A stretch of 64,000 nucleotides of DNA from Rhodoplanes tepidamans (lineage in GTDB: Bacteria > Pseudomonadota > Alphaproteobacteria > Rhizobiales > Xanthobacteraceae), in contig NZ_JAUSUJ010000001.1 in NCBI RefSeq assembly GCF_030813915.1, positions 552,661 to 616,660 of the forward strand, in the 5' to 3' direction. The notes beneath the pieces were generated by a model. That model was not told where the DNA came from and did not search any database. It was given only the letters and a program-made list of their open reading frames with translations. Of the stretch, positions 39,296 to 53,000 are shown piece after piece; positions within the stretch are counted from its first letter, which is position 1; every line of letters starts with the position of its first letter. The position numbers and the translations under genes were made by a program.

Positions 39296-39804
39296 CGGAC
39301 ACGCTCGCGGCGCTCCGCCGGCTGTTTCTCGATCGTTATGACGACCTGAAGGCGCGGCTGACGTCGCGGCTCGGGTCGGCCGACCTCGCCGGCGAGGCCC
39401 TGCATGAAACGTGGCTCCGGTTGGCGCGGGCCGAAGCCGTGGGTCCGGTCCGCAGCCCGGACAACTATCTGTTCCGAATCTTGCTCAATGCGGTCGAGGA
39501 TCGCAGGCGGTCTGATCGACGGCTCCTGTCGGCAGCGGAAGTCGACGCGCTGCTCCACGTCGCCGACGACGCTCCGGGCCCGGCGCGGATCGCCGAGGCG
39601 CGGTCCGATCTCGCCCTCCTGAAGACCATCCTCGACGAGCTGCCGCCGCGACGGCGTGCCGTGCTGCTGATGGCTCGCGTCGAGGCCCTGCCGCGGGAGG
39701 AGATCGCCCGCCGTCTCGGGGTTTCGCTGCGCCTGGTGTCGAAGGAGCTGCGGCTCGCGCATGCGCACTGCGCCGCCCGCTGGCCCGGCCCGCCGAAGAC
39801 ATGA
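39292..39804 (+). CDS. ECF sigma factor, FecI family (VreI-like)
   Basis: A 170-residue ECF sigma. Region 2: LRRLFLDRYDDLKARLTSRL, DLAGEALHETWLRLARAE, PDNYLFRILLNAVEDRRRSD. Region 4: LDELPPRRRAVLLMARVEAL and REEIARRLGVSLRLVSKELR. The GTG overlaps the stop of the STN gene and GGAGG lies upstream. The FecR gene starts 118 bp downstream. Its likely target is the adhesin gene beyond, in the way VreI controls pdtA; that is inference. Confidence 0.85.
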   Translation: MTDTLAALRRLFLDRYDDLKARLTSRLGSADLAGEALHETWLRLARAEAVGPVRSPDNYLFRILLNAVEDRRRSDRRLLSAAEVDALLHVADDAPGPARIAEARSDLALLKTILDELPPRRRAVLLMARVEALPREEIARRLGVSLRLVSKELRLAHAHCAARWPGPPKT

Positions 39805-39922
39805 GCACGGCCATGCCAATCCTCATCGTGCGGATCTGCGGTCGTGTGAACGTCATGTCTTCAGAAGGCTGGATCGTCGTTCCGCGTCTGGGTGCGACGG
39901 CCGGCGGCACGAGAAGGACAGG

Positions 39923-40909
39923 ATGAGCGAGCGCCCAGACGTATCCGATCGATTGCGCCGTGACGCGGTGACGTGGGTTCAGCGCCTGCTGTCGGGGCAG
40001 GCCACGGCGGCCGACGGCGATGCGCTGCGGGACTGGCTGGCGGGCGATGCCGCTCGTGCGGCGGCCTTCGCGGAGGCGCGCGGCGCCTGGACCGCTCTCG
40101 GCGCCGCCCGGCAGGTGGCCGGGCCGGACGCGATCGACGCGCTCGTCGCCGGGGTGCGCCGGCACCAGGCGATCCGACGGCGGACGTTCCTCGCCGGCGG
40201 CCTCGCGGCGACCGCCGTCGCCGCCGGCGTCGTGCGTCACCCCCCGCTCGAGCTCTGGCCGTCGCTGGGCGAGCTCATGGCGGACCACCGCACGGCCGTC
40301 GGCGAGCAACGGCAGCTCACGCTCGGCGAAGACATCTCGGTGCGGCTGAACACGCGGACGAGCATCGTCCTGCGACCGCCGGGCGGTGACACGGCACGCA
40401 TCGAGCTGATCACCGGGGAGGCGGCCTTCACGGCGGCCGCGGCGCCCCGGCGCCTGACGGTCCTCGCGCTCGGCGGCAGCACGATCGGGTCCGGCGCGCA
40501 GTTCGACGTCCGTCATCTCGGCGGCTCCGCCGGGCGCTCCGTCTGCGTCACCTGCCTCGATGGAGTCGTCGACCTCGACCAGCGCGACGCCGGGGTGACG
40601 CTTCGGGCCGGCCAACGGGTGCGCTACGACGAATCCGGCTTTCAGTCGGTCGAGGCCGTCGATCTGGAGGTCGCGTCCGCTTGGCAGCGCGGGATCGTCG
40701 TGTTTCGCGCGACACCGCTGGTCGATGTCGTCGACGAGATCAACCGGTATCGGCCCGGCCGCATCGTGCTGGTCAACCCGGAGCTCGGACGCCGGCTGGT
40801 CAGCGGCCGTTTCCGGACCGATCGGCTCGACGAGATCCTGACCCGCCTGGAGCTGGCCTTCGGGGCGCACCTCCAGACGCTGCCCGGCGGGCTCGCGCTG
40901 CTGAGCTGA
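39923..40909 (+). CDS. FecR-type anti-sigma/sigma regulator (VreR-like)
   Basis: A 328-residue protein. Cytoplasmic N-terminus DAVTWVQRLLSGQATAADGD and LRDWLAGDAARAAAFAE, a membrane segment near residues 93-110, then the periplasmic FecR domain (QLTLGEDISVRLNTRTSIVL, IELITGEAAFTA, GSTIGSGAQFDVR, AGVTLRAGQRVRYDES) and a C-terminal STN-contact domain (RRLVSGRFRTDRLDEIL). GAGAAGGACAGG precedes the ATG. It should transmit the state of the STN protein to the preceding sigma factor. Confidence 0.87.
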   Translation: MSERPDVSDRLRRDAVTWVQRLLSGQATAADGDALRDWLAGDAARAAAFAEARGAWTALGAARQVAGPDAIDALVAGVRRHQAIRRRTFLAGGLAATAVAAGVVRHPPLELWPSLGELMADHRTAVGEQRQLTLGEDISVRLNTRTSIVLRPPGGDTARIELITGEAAFTAAAAPRRLTVLALGGSTIGSGAQFDVRHLGGSAGRSVCVTCLDGVVDLDQRDAGVTLRAGQRVRYDESGFQSVEAVDLEVASAWQRGIVVFRATPLVDVVDEINRYRPGRIVLVNPELGRRLVSGRFRTDRLDEILTRLELAFGAHLQTLPGGLALLS

Positions 40910-40992
40910 CGGCGAACGCCGGTCGATCGTGTCGGTCCGGGCGCGATCGCCGTGCGCGTTTTCATGCGAGCATCCGTCTTAGGGGCGTGACC

Positions 40993-41009
40993 TCCCGGTG
41001 TCACCGGGA
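40993..41009. promoter_or_regulatory. Perfect 17-bp palindrome in front of the adhesin gene
   Basis: TCCCGGTG-T-CACCGGGA has 8-bp arms around a single base and ends 52 bp before the adhesin start codon. A possible ECF -10 word CGTCTTA lies just upstream (about 40975), which would place the palindrome in the 5' leader. It could be an operator or an mRNA hairpin; nothing more can be said. Confidence 0.4.
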
Positions 41010-41061
41010 AGGCGCGAGGCCGTCCCGTTCCAGCCGCATGCCGATGCGCGAAGGATTTCTC

Positions 41062-44000
41062 ATGGTCGCCCGGTCGTCAGTATCGCCCATTGGCCCTCGT
41101 CGGGTCGCGGACCGGCATCGCGCCGCCACGCGCCGGGTGCTGTTCGGAAGCGTGAGCGCGCTGGCGCTGGCGCTCGCGACGACGCTTCCGGCTCACGCCG
41201 GCAGCCTGCGTGGGATGCGGTCCGGCGCCTCGGCCTCCGCCGTGGCGACCGCGACCGCGGCGGCGACCAGCGCGGCGCAGGCGGCGGCTGCCGCCCAGGC
41301 GTCGTCGATCTCGAACCTGACCAGCTCCTTGAAGTCGATGCGGGCGGTGCAGAACGCCGCGCAGGCGGCCGCGAAGGCTTCGGCGGCGGCCGCGACGTCG
41401 AGCTTCAACGGCCTCGGCGCCGGCGCGCTGCAGCCGGTGGGCAATCCAAACTCGACGACCGACGGACTCACCACCTGGACGGGTGCGGACCTGCCGACCC
41501 AGACGGTGTCGGACGGCAAGTACAGCGTGACGATCGAGCAGACCCAGTCGCGCGCGATCCTCTCCTGGGAGAGCTTCAACATCGGGTCGGCGACGACGCT
41601 GACCTTCGACCAGCAGGGCAATACGGACTGGGTGGCGCTCAACCGGGTGGTCGGGGCGTCGACCAGCCCGAGCCAGATTCTCGGCACCATCAAGGCCGAC
41701 GGCACCGTGCTGGTGATCAACCAGAACGGCATCATCTTCGGCGCCGGATCGCAGATCAACGTGCATTCGCTGATCGCCTCGACGCTGGAGATCGGGCGCA
41801 GCACCGAGAACAGCGTGGCGCGCACCATCGCGCAGCGCAACACCGAGTTCCTCGACTACGGCCTGACCGGCTACGCCGAGACCAATGCCAGCACCGGGTC
41901 GACCTATGCGGCCTTCTCGGGCGTCACCGATTCGGCGACGGCGCCGAGCAGCGCGGCCGTCACGGTGGAAGAGGGCGCGATCGTCACCAGCGACAGCGGC
42001 GGCATGATCCTGCTGATCGCGCCGACTGTGACCAATGCCGGCTGGCTGTCGGCGGCGGACGGGCAGGTGAGCCTGGTGGGTGCCAAGGCGCTCACCGGCT
42101 CGGTGTATCTGACGGCGTCGGACGGCAGCGACACGGCCGAGGATCCCTATGTGCGCGGCTATTTGATCACGAACTACGAAGGAACGGTGGTCAACAGCGG
42201 CCTGATCGAGGCGGAGCGCGGATACATCGACCTCGCGGCCACGACGGTGACCAATTCCGGCATCCTGCGGTCGACCACCAGCGTTTCGGCCAACGGCACC
42301 ATCGATCTTCATGGCCAGACCATCACGCTGGCGCCGGGCAGCATCCTGATGATCGCGGCCGACGAGAACGGCGAGACGATCCCGCAGGACGCCGATTCGC
42401 TGGCCGCGGTCAAAAGTTCGCAGGTGCGCATCGGCAGCTACAACTCCGACGTGACGTTGCAGTCGGGGGCGACCATCTGGGCGCCATCCGGCGACGTGAC
42501 GATCGGCGCGGCCTCCGGCGCGGCGTTGACCGACGCGTCGCAAAGCAAAATCTACGACACGGCGACCGGCAAATGGGTCTACAACGCCGGCCACATCGTC
42601 GTCGAAGACGGCGCGACGATCGACGTCGCCGGCCTGAAGGACGTGCAGGTCGACGTCTCGGCCTACAACCTGTCGATTCTGCTCAAGAGCAACGAGCTCG
42701 CGGATTCCGGCGGCTATCAGGACAGCTTCCTGAACGGCGAGACGGTGATGATCGACGCGCGCCTGTCCGGGGTGCGCGAGGACGGCGTCGCCTGGATCGG
42801 CTCGCCCCTGATCTCGGCGGCGGCCTATTACGAGGCGGTCGGCGTCACCGCGGCGCAGCTGATGACCACGGGCGGCAACGTCACGCTCGGCACCAATGGC
42901 GGCGTCTCCTCGGCCACGGTCGGAGGCTCGGCGAGCGTGACCGTCAAGTCGGGCGCCGTGATCGACGTCTCGGGCGGCTTCGTGACCTACGCGGCCGGCA
43001 CGGTGACGACGACGAAGCTCCTGACCAGCGACGGGCGGATCGTCGACATCGGCAGCGCCAGCCTGTCCGACACCTATGTGGCGGTGGTGCCGGACGGCAC
43101 GTCAGTGGGTCACGAGCACTGGGGCGTCACCGAGGTCTACACCAACAAGCTGCGCTCCAGCTCCTATCACCAGACCTCCTACACCGAGGGTCGCGACGCC
43201 GGCACCCTGACCATCAAGTCGGCGCAGGTCTCGTACGAAGGCACGCTGACGGCCGACGCTTACGCGGGCGAGCGCCAGCTCGCCGAAGGCGAGGTCGGCA
43301 CCGGGACGTCGTCGGTCTACGGCGACCTGCGCAACGTGCAGGAGGCGACCTCGCAGCTGCCGGCGGGCGGCCTGCTGTTCATCCAGCAGGTGGGCGATCC
43401 CGACGGCAGCGGGACGGTCATGGGCGGCGGCGGTGACATCCTGGTGGTGGCTGCCGCTGATTACGCCCCGGTCGCCGGCACCACCGTGCTGTCGGACGCG
43501 CTGCTGTCCGGCTCGGGGCTGGCGCAGGTGTCGCTGTGGACCTCGGGGACGATCACGGTGGCCGAGACCGCCGGCGTGAGCCTGGAGGCGGGCGGCGTGT
43601 TCGACGCCTATGCGGGCCGTGCGATCACCATCGCCGGCTCGGTGACGGTGCCGTCGGGCACGATCCAGCTCGAGACGGCCAATTTCGGCCTGTCGGGCTC
43701 GGCTTTCACCACCGCCGACGACATCCTCGCGGTCGGCTCGTTCGACATCGTGGTGACCGGCAGCCTGTCGGTCGCCGGGCGCTGGGTCAACGACTGGGGC
43801 AAGACCGGCACCGACATCGCCGGGCCGGCCTATCTGGACGGCGGCAGCATCGTCATGGTGTCGGCCGCCGCGGTGACCGACCAGGTCGTGTCGACCAACA
43901 CCAACACGATCGCCAGCGCGACCGACGTCTCGGGCAGCATCCTGATCGCGAACGCCACGCTGATCGACCTGTCGGGCGGCGGCCGGGTGACCTACGACGG

Positions 44001-47000
44001 CACCCTCGACCTGTCCGGGCAGGGGGGCGACCTCGCGCTGATCAACCAGACGGCGTTCTTCCAGACCGAGTTCGCCAACTACGGGCTCGGCGAGACGCGC
44101 ACGCTGTTCGGCGAATTGAGCGGCTTCCGCACCTACTATCTCGATTCGCAGGGTGTCGTGGTCGCGCTGCAGATCAACCCGGCCGAGATCACCTCGACGG
44201 TCCAGTTCGATCCCGCCGTCATCAAGGCGGCGGGCTTCTCGGGCGGCGGCACCTTCACGCTGTGGGCGCCGGACGTGAAGTTCGGCAGCGGCGCGTCGGA
44301 CGACACCGCCGCGGCCACCGCGGTCCCGCTGTCGTTCTTCCAGGCCGGCTTCGCCGACTACGTGATCACCTCCTACAAGACGGCGCTGCTCGACAACACT
44401 TTCGTCACCGCGAGCGGCACCGGCTACGGCGGCACCAACGCGATCCTCGAGACCCAGACCTTCACGATCAAGGCCGGCGAGACCCTGACGCTGTCGCAGG
44501 CGCTGCTGCCGAGCATTCTCACCGAGGATCAGGCCGCGGCGCTGCGCGCGCTCGCCACCGGCGGCGACGTCGGCACCATCCTCACGGCGTCGGTGCCGAC
44601 GGAGGCGTGGGATCAGAAGGCCGTGAATCTCACGCTCGACGGAGCGATCGAGCTTAAGGTGGAGGCGGGCGGCAGCATCGTGTCGGCGCCGGGGGCCGTG
44701 CTCACCGTCGCCAAGCTCCTGAACGAGGGCACGATCCGGCTGCCCGGCGGCAGCATCGTCCAGTCCCAGACGCTGCCGGCGAGCTACCTCTCGGCCACCA
44801 AGGTGTACGGCGTCGACGCGCTCTCCGAGGTCTTCACGATCGAGGCCGACGGCACCATCGTCGCGACCAAGGCCTCGAAGATCTCGGGCAAGACCAACGC
44901 CGACGTCGCGATGCTCTACGAGGTCTACCTGCTCGGCGAGCTGGGGGCCGCCGACGGCATCGTGCTGGCCGCGGGCAGCGTCACGGATCTGTCCGGCGTC
45001 AGCGTGGTCGACCCCTATGCCGCCGGCGCGCGCGGGACGGTCACGGCCGGCGTCCGCACCGGCACGGTCTACGATGCCGGCTCGATCGTCCTGGCAAGCG
45101 CCAGCACGACGACGACGGCGCTCTATCGCGAGACGCGGCTGAGCACGTTGCTGCTGGAGACGACGGCCGGCAACTCGGGCGCGACGCTGACCATCGGGGC
45201 GGGCGCCACGGTCGCCCTCGACGGCGCCTCCGACATCTATGTGCAGGCGCTGACCTCGACCTCGGCGAGCGGCGCCGGCCTGCGGGCGGGCGGGCTCGTC
45301 ATCACGGAGGTGTGGAGCGACGCCGGCGCGATCTCGGCCCCGAGCGGCTTCACCATCTCGTCGGAGGCCGAGATCAGCGCCAAGGGCGGGTCCGCCTCGG
45401 CCGAGGGCGGCACGCTCGAGCTCGCCGACGTGATCCTGACCCAGAGCGTCGCCGACGCCAAGGGCGAGCTCGCCGCGGACCAGATCATGGCGGCGGGCTT
45501 CGGCACGCTCGCCGCGCTCGGCACCCTGAGCTCGCAGGGCGACGTGACCCTGACGCTCGGGCGCGCCCTGTTCGTCGCCTCGCGCCCCTACGGCAGTGCC
45601 ACGACGACCGCCGGCAACCCTTATGCGGTGACGATCAGCGCCGGCGGCGACCTCTCGATCACGGCGCCCTATATCGGGCTCCTCAGCAGCATGGACGTGC
45701 TGTCGAGCACCGCCACCGGAACGGCGGCGTCCCACACCGTCACGCTGACCGCCACCGCGGCGTTCGACATCGCCGGGGCGGTGCTGTTCGACCGGTCGAT
45801 CGCGGCCACGAATCTGGTCAGCGGCGGCGACGTCCGGCTGACCGGCGTCCAGGACTACAAAATCACCTACCAGAACTCGACGGTCGTGAACGACGCCCTG
45901 ACGGCGCTGCTCGCCGTCAACGGCGACCTCGCGATCACGGCCGCCCAGGTCTATCCGACCACCGGCACGACGGCGACGATCTCGACCACCAAGACCGACG
46001 GCATCATCACTTTCGCCCGCTCGACGGCGACGTTGCCGGACGCCCCGTACTCGGCCGGCGGCAGCCTCACGGTGTCGGCCGCCACCATCGTCCAGGGCGG
46101 CGTGATCCGGGTGCCGCTCGGCAGCCTGACGCTCGCCGCCACCGGCGACCTGACGCTGACCGACGGCTCGTACACGGAGGTCTCGGCCAACGGCCTGATC
46201 ATCCCCTACGGCACCACCACGGACGGCGTCGAGTGGTACTTCACCCCGATCGGCAGCGACGCGCTCTCGGCGCCCCCCGAGAAGGTGCTGACGCTGAAAG
46301 GGGCCAACATCGAGGTCGAGTCCGGCGCCGTGGTCAACGTCGCCGGCGGCGGCGACGTCACCGCCTACGAGTTTGCGGCCGGCACCGGCGGCGCGCGCGA
46401 CGTGCTCAACAGCTACAATGACGACGCCTATACCAGCACCACCGGCTGCACCTATGCGGGCTGCGCCCAGGCCTATGCGATCGTGCCCGGCCTGTCGGAC
46501 AACGCGGTCGCGGCCTACGATCCGATCTACTCCTCGAACTACGCCTCGCTGTCGTCGGTGACCGGGGTCGGCACGCGGGTGCTGATCGACATCGGCTACG
46601 GGCTGAAGTGGTACACGCTGCTGCCGGCCCAGTACGCGACGCTCGCGGGCGGCGTGCTGGTGGTGCAGCAGACCGCCTCGACGTCGCTGACGCTCGGCAG
46701 CTCCGTCACCCGCGCCGACGGCACGGTGCTGACGGTGGGCTCCTACGGCAACGCCCTGTCGGGCTCGGCGCAGTCCTCGACCTATCTGTTCGCGGTGCAG
46801 AGCCAGGATGTCTACGAGAAGTATTCCTCGATCACGCTGACCTCGGGCAACACCTATTTCACCGATCTCGCAGACGACGCCGGCACCACCGTGCCGGCGC
46901 TGCCGATCGACGCCGGCCGGCTGGTGCTCGACGCCACCACGACGCTGGTGATCGACGCCATCGTGAGATCGGCGGCGGCCGAGGGCGGCCGCGGCGCCAA

Positions 47001-50000
47001 GGTCGACATCGGCGGCTCGACCATCGCGATCGTCTCGGCGCTGCCGGCGACGCCGGCGGCCGACACGCTGACCATCACGGCGGCGAGCCTGACCAATCTC
47101 GGCGCCGAGAGCCTGCTGATCGGCGCCACCCGCACCGACGAGGACGACGGCACCACGACGCTCGCCGTCACGGCCGGCTCCATCACGGTCGCCAACGACG
47201 CCGCGCACCCGATCTCGGCGGCCGAGATCGTGCTGGCCGCGACCGGCTCGATCACCATCGCGGACGGGTCCGTGATCCTCGCCACCGGCGAGATGGCCGA
47301 CACCCGCGACGGCGTCTACGTCATCGGCGACGGCGCCACCGCCGGCACCGGCGCGCTGCTGCGCGTCGCCAACGGGCCCGAGCGCCTCACCAGCCGGAGC
47401 AACTTCGAGAGCACCGCGACGCTCACGGTCGGCGCCGCGACGCTGTCGGGCACCGCCGTCATGGTCGACTCCTCCGGCACGGTGACGCTCTCCGACGCGC
47501 TGGTGCTGCAGAACGCCGAGACGGTGGCGCTCGGCGCCGGCCGCATCGGTCTCGGAATCTCCGATCCGGGCTACGCCGGCGTGGTGCTGACAGCGGCCAT
47601 GCAGGCGCTGCTGACCCAGACCGGCGCGCAGCTGACGCTGCGCTCGCAGAGCGCGATCGACTTCGCCGACGGCACCTATGCGTTCGGCACGCTCAAGCTC
47701 GACGCCGCGACGCTCGCCGGCACGCAGGGCGGCGCCGTCACGGTCACGGCCGGCACGGTGACGCTCGGCAACTCCGGCGCCGAGGGCGCCGTCTGCGGAT
47801 CCTGCGCCGCGAATGCCGGCAGCCTCGCGATCGTCGCCGACACCGTGGTGTTCTCCGGCGGCATCATCGCCACCAAGGCGACCACCACGGCGAGCACCGT
47901 CACCACCACGCTCGCCACCGACACGGCCGTCACCATCCCGGCCGGGACGTATTTCAGCTCGACCTACTACGTCCTCGAGGACACCAAGGTCCTGCTGCCG
48001 GCCGGAACCGTGGTGACGCTCGACGTCGGTACCGGGGTGATCACGCCGGTCGCGTCGAGCGGGACGCTGGCGAGCGGCACCGAGGTGACGGTCTCGGGCG
48101 TCGCCTTCACCATGGCGACCGGCAGCTACGTTCTGGCCGAGGCGACGAGGGTCTATTATTCGAGCGATCAGCCGAACAGCACGGTCGCGGCCGGTACGGT
48201 CCTCAGCTTCACCCGGACGCCGACCGTGACGATCCCGACCGGCGCGACGCTCGATCTCGCCGCCGACGTGGCGCTCACCGGCACCGACTTTTTCGCCGGC
48301 GGCGTGACGCTGACGGCGGCGAACGGCGTCTACGTCACCGGGCAGGGCGCCGGGCTCGATGCCGGTGCGGCGGCCCTGACGGTCCACACGCCCTATGTCG
48401 GCGATCGCGGGTCGCGCGCCGCCACCGTGGTGGTGCCGGACCTGACGCTCGCCACCACGGGCGCGCTCGTGATCGACAATGCCGGCGCGGCGGCGCTCGA
48501 CATCGCCTCGCTCGGCGGCATCCCGGGCACGTCGGTGGCGCTCACCGGCGGTTCGGTGGTGATCAGCGGCACCACCGTGCAGGCCAGCGGCGGCCTGGTC
48601 GAGGTGGTGTCGGCGACCGGCATCACGCTCGCCGACGGCGGCGTGGTCGCGGCGCCGGGCTGGACCGGCACCTATGGCGACACGACCGACTCCACGACCG
48701 CGTCGTCGGCCGGCGGCACGGTGCGGCTCACCGCGACGGCCGGCGACATCACGCTCGGCGCCGGGACGCTCGTCTCGGTCGCCGGCGACGAAGGCGACGC
48801 CGGCCGGCTGGAGCTCTCGGCGATCGCCGGCAGCGTGACGTTCGGCGGCACCATCGACGGCACCGCGGGAACCGACGGCACGGGCGGCGAGTTCGCGCTG
48901 GAGACCGGCGGCAGCGTCGATCTCGTCGCGCTGAACACCCTGGTCGGTGGCCAGGGCTTCACCGGCGGCTTCGAGGTGAGGAGCCGCGCCGGCGACCTCG
49001 TGCTCGCCGCCGGGCAGACGCTGAAATCCGGCTCGGTGGTGCTGACCGCCGACGGCGGGTTCGTGACCATCTCCGGCACCATCGACACCTCGGGGACCAA
49101 CGGCGGCGACATCGCGCTGTGGGGCAACAAGGGCGTCACGCTGACGTCGACCGCGAAGCTCGACGCCCACGCGGACGGCTATGCCGACAGCGAGCCCTAC
49201 CAGGCCTCGGCCGGCGACATCACGCTCGGCACCGACTTCGTCACCCGCACGACGGCGACCAGCCCGGACGGCGTGGTGTCGGGGACGAGCGGCACGATCA
49301 CGATCGCGGCGGGGGCGACGCTCGACCTCTCGGTCAAGAACACCACCGCCCGGGTGATCGCCCTCGACAGCGGGCTCGGTTACTATTACGTGGCGGCCGA
49401 CACCGCCGGCACGCTGACCCTGCGCGCGCCCGTCTACACCGACGCGAGCGGCAAGCAGACGGTCGACGTCAATGTCGCCTCGGCCTCCTCGGTGGTCGGC
49501 GCGGCGAGCGTCGTCCTCGAAGGCTTCCGCCGCTGGGACCTCGCCGTCGTCGCCGCCAGCGGCAGCTACACCGGCGTCACGGCGAGCAACGGTGACATCA
49601 CCCTCGACGTGTCCGCCGGGCTGGACACCCTCGCCTACGATGCGGCCACCAAGACCGTGAGCATCACGGACGCCGGCCGCGGCCTCAACTTCCTCGGCGA
49701 CCGCGATCCGACCGGGACTCACGAGACGATCGTGAGCTTCATCCAGGATCTCGACCTTTCGGCGATGTATTCGAAGCTCGGCGGCCTCGCGGCGCTGACG
49801 GATTCGTCGGGCGCCTCGATCTTCCACGTCCAGCCGGGCGTCGACCTGGTCAGCACAGGCAGCATCACCCTGTCGAGCAACTGGAATCTCGCCGCCGGCA
49901 CGGTCGATATCGCCGGCGCCACGGCCGCGGGGCTGATGGGCAGCGAAAGCTATAACGGCACCACAGTCGACTACATCGTGCCCGGCAGCGAGGCGGCCGT

Positions 50001-53000
50001 GCTCGCCGACTACACGGCGATGCTCTACCGCACCGGCGCCAGCGTCACCGGCGAGGCGCCCATCCTCACCTTGCGGGCCGGCGGCGACCTCGTCATCAAT
50101 GGAATCGTCAACGACGGCTTCTTCTCGTTCCAGAATTCGGAAGACGCCACCTACCTCGCTGCCGCCTCGGGCACCTCGGTCTATTCGATCGGGTTCGGAA
50201 CCTATTATAAACCGAGCGGGGCGGTTACGACATCGGCCGGCGTCGGCATCCTGATGAACTTCTTTGGGTCCAATGCCAACAAAGTGACGACGACGAGCGC
50301 CGCCGATCCCCTCGACTACGTGCCTTACTCGGTCGAAGCGAACAGCGCCGCTCCGGGGCGGTCGAGCGATCTGTTCGGCACCATGGAGCTGTTCCCGACG
50401 CTCGCCACCTCCGACGGCCGGCAGATGACCTCCGCGTCCTACCGATTGGTCGCCGGCGCGGCGGTCGACCGGACCAGCGCCGGACAGATCACGGCCTCCG
50501 CCAATCCCACCGCCATCAATCCCCTGTCGCTCGGCTCGGCGATCGTCGACGGCAGCTACACCTACACGACCGCGAGCGGAACGACTGTCACGGTGTATTA
50601 TGGATTCGCCCCCAGCCTTACAGGAAACAACTGTTCCGCCATCTCCGCCTATTGTGCAAGCTCGGTCGAGGAGTGGCTGAACCTCGTCTCGGCGAATACA
50701 AGCGGCAGAACATTCACCGGAACAGCGGTCTATTGGGGCACACAGGCGGAGCATTACGGAACCACTGCAGGAAGGGTGACGTTCGCCACTGCGCCGACGA
50801 CGAGCTCGAGCGGGTACATCATCGATTCGATGTCCGACCTCGTCTATATGAAACTGTATCTGGACAGCAGCTCGACGGGCGTCACACTCAGCGGAAGCCT
50901 GTCGACGCTCAGTCTTCGCGATTACGTCAAGAGCGGCGCCGATCCCTACCTTGCCGCGCTCTATTACAGCGACAGCACCACGGTCACCACAGCCGGCCAG
51001 GTCGTGACCTACACGCTGAATGGTCAGAGCTACAGCTACACCATGACCGGGGATGACTTCTTCACCGTCGTCGGGACGAGCGGGGGAACGAGCAGCAATC
51101 CCTACATGACGACGAACAACAACAACATTGCCCTGCTCGTGAGCGTGAAGACGGCGGCCTATATTCTGGAGAATTACGTCACCCCGCTGTTCCCCACATC
51201 GACCGCATCGACCACGCATTCGGTGTCGGGCATGATCCGCACCGGCACCGGCGACATCGCGATCGCGGCGGCGCGGAGCGTCGACCTCACCGCCGGCCTG
51301 TCCGCCTCCAGCACGGCCGACGCGGTCGCGGTCTACACGGCCGGCCAGCGTGCCACGACGACCACGGCGACGGCGACCGACGTCGCCACCGGCCAGACCG
51401 TGACGGTCGACCTGACCGCCAACCAGGTTTCGGGCGGGCTCTATCTGGTGAACGGCGGCGACATCACCATCGCGGCCGGCGAGGACGTGATCGGGGTCAC
51501 CACCAGCATCGTCTCGAGCTATGCGGCATCGAACAATGCCAGTCTCGACTGGATGGCCAACACGTCGACCAGCGGCGCGACCATCAGCCAGGCCGACCAG
51601 CATCTCCTGCTCGGCGAGTTCGACACCGGCGTCGGCGCGCTCGCCGGCGGCGACATCACGGTGACGGCCGGGCGCGACATCGACGATGTCGCCGCGTTCG
51701 CCACGCCCGCCATCCGCACCGTGGGCCTGACCTTCGCCGACGGCTCGACCGGCAAAGGCATCCAGTTCCTCGGCGACAGCGACGTCGTGCTGCGCGCCGG
51801 CCGCGACATCGCCGGCGGGCTCGTCTACGTCACCTCCGGCAGCGCGACCCTGTCGGCTGAGCGCGACATCGTCTCGGCCGGCCGTTTGATCAGCAGTCCC
51901 ACCTCGACCGCTCGCACCACCCGGCTGCGGCTCACCAATGCGGTCGCGACGGTGTCGGCCGGACGCGACCTGACGGTCACCTGGGCGGGGGCGCTGCCGT
52001 TCGGGCTCAACAACGAGGCCTTCTGGGTGTCGTCGGCCTCCAGTCTCACGGTCACGGCCGGTGGCGACGTCGGCCTCGACCTCTTCGTCAACTCCAGCGT
52101 CGGTTCCTATGACGGTGTCGTGGTGCCCGGAACGATCACGCTGTCCGCACTGACCGGCGACTTGACCTTCCTGAGGAACGGCTCCTCCATCGGCGTCCAG
52201 CCATACCTGTTCATGGTGCCGGACACCGACGGCCAGCTCGTGATCACGGCGGGCGGCGGCATCGGCGCCGCCACCATCGTGATGGACGACGCCGATCCGG
52301 CCTATCTGCCCGGGCCGTTCCGCAACACCGGAACCTCGGCGTCGCGCGGCCTGACCTTCCCCACCGTGACCTCGTCGACCACCGAGGCGCAGCTCCGGCT
52401 CTATCACAACCAGGACATCACCCATCTCGACGACGCCGAGCCGGTGTTCGTCGCGGCCGGCGGCGACATCACCGGCCTCGTCCTGTCGGTGCCCAAGCAG
52501 GCCCGCGTCGTCGCCGGCGGCGACATCGTGAACATGATGTTCTTCGGCCAGAACCTTTCGGCGACCGACATCACCCGCATCGCCGCGGCGGGCGACATCA
52601 CCGCCACCACCAAGCTGCTCAAGAACGCGGCCGGCACGGCGCTGGCGACGCTCGGCGGCAACACCTTCGTGATCGGCGGCCCCGGCGCCTTGTTCCTGGA
52701 GGCCGGCGGCGACATCGGGCCGTTCCTCAACTCGGCGACGATCACGACCGGAGTCTGGAGCGAGAACTGCGCCTGCACGATCTACACGACCAGCGACTAC
52801 GCCGGCGGCGTGCTGTCGGTCGGGTACGATTGGAACCCGTGGCTGAAGAGCATCGTGACCGAGGCCGGCGGTGGCGCCGACCTCTACGTGATGTTCGGGC
52901 TCGGCGCGATCGGCCCCGACTACGCGGCGCTGCGCGAAAAATACGTCAACCCGGCCAATGTCTCGTTCCTGACCTGGGAGGGCTATGCCGACGAGCTGGT

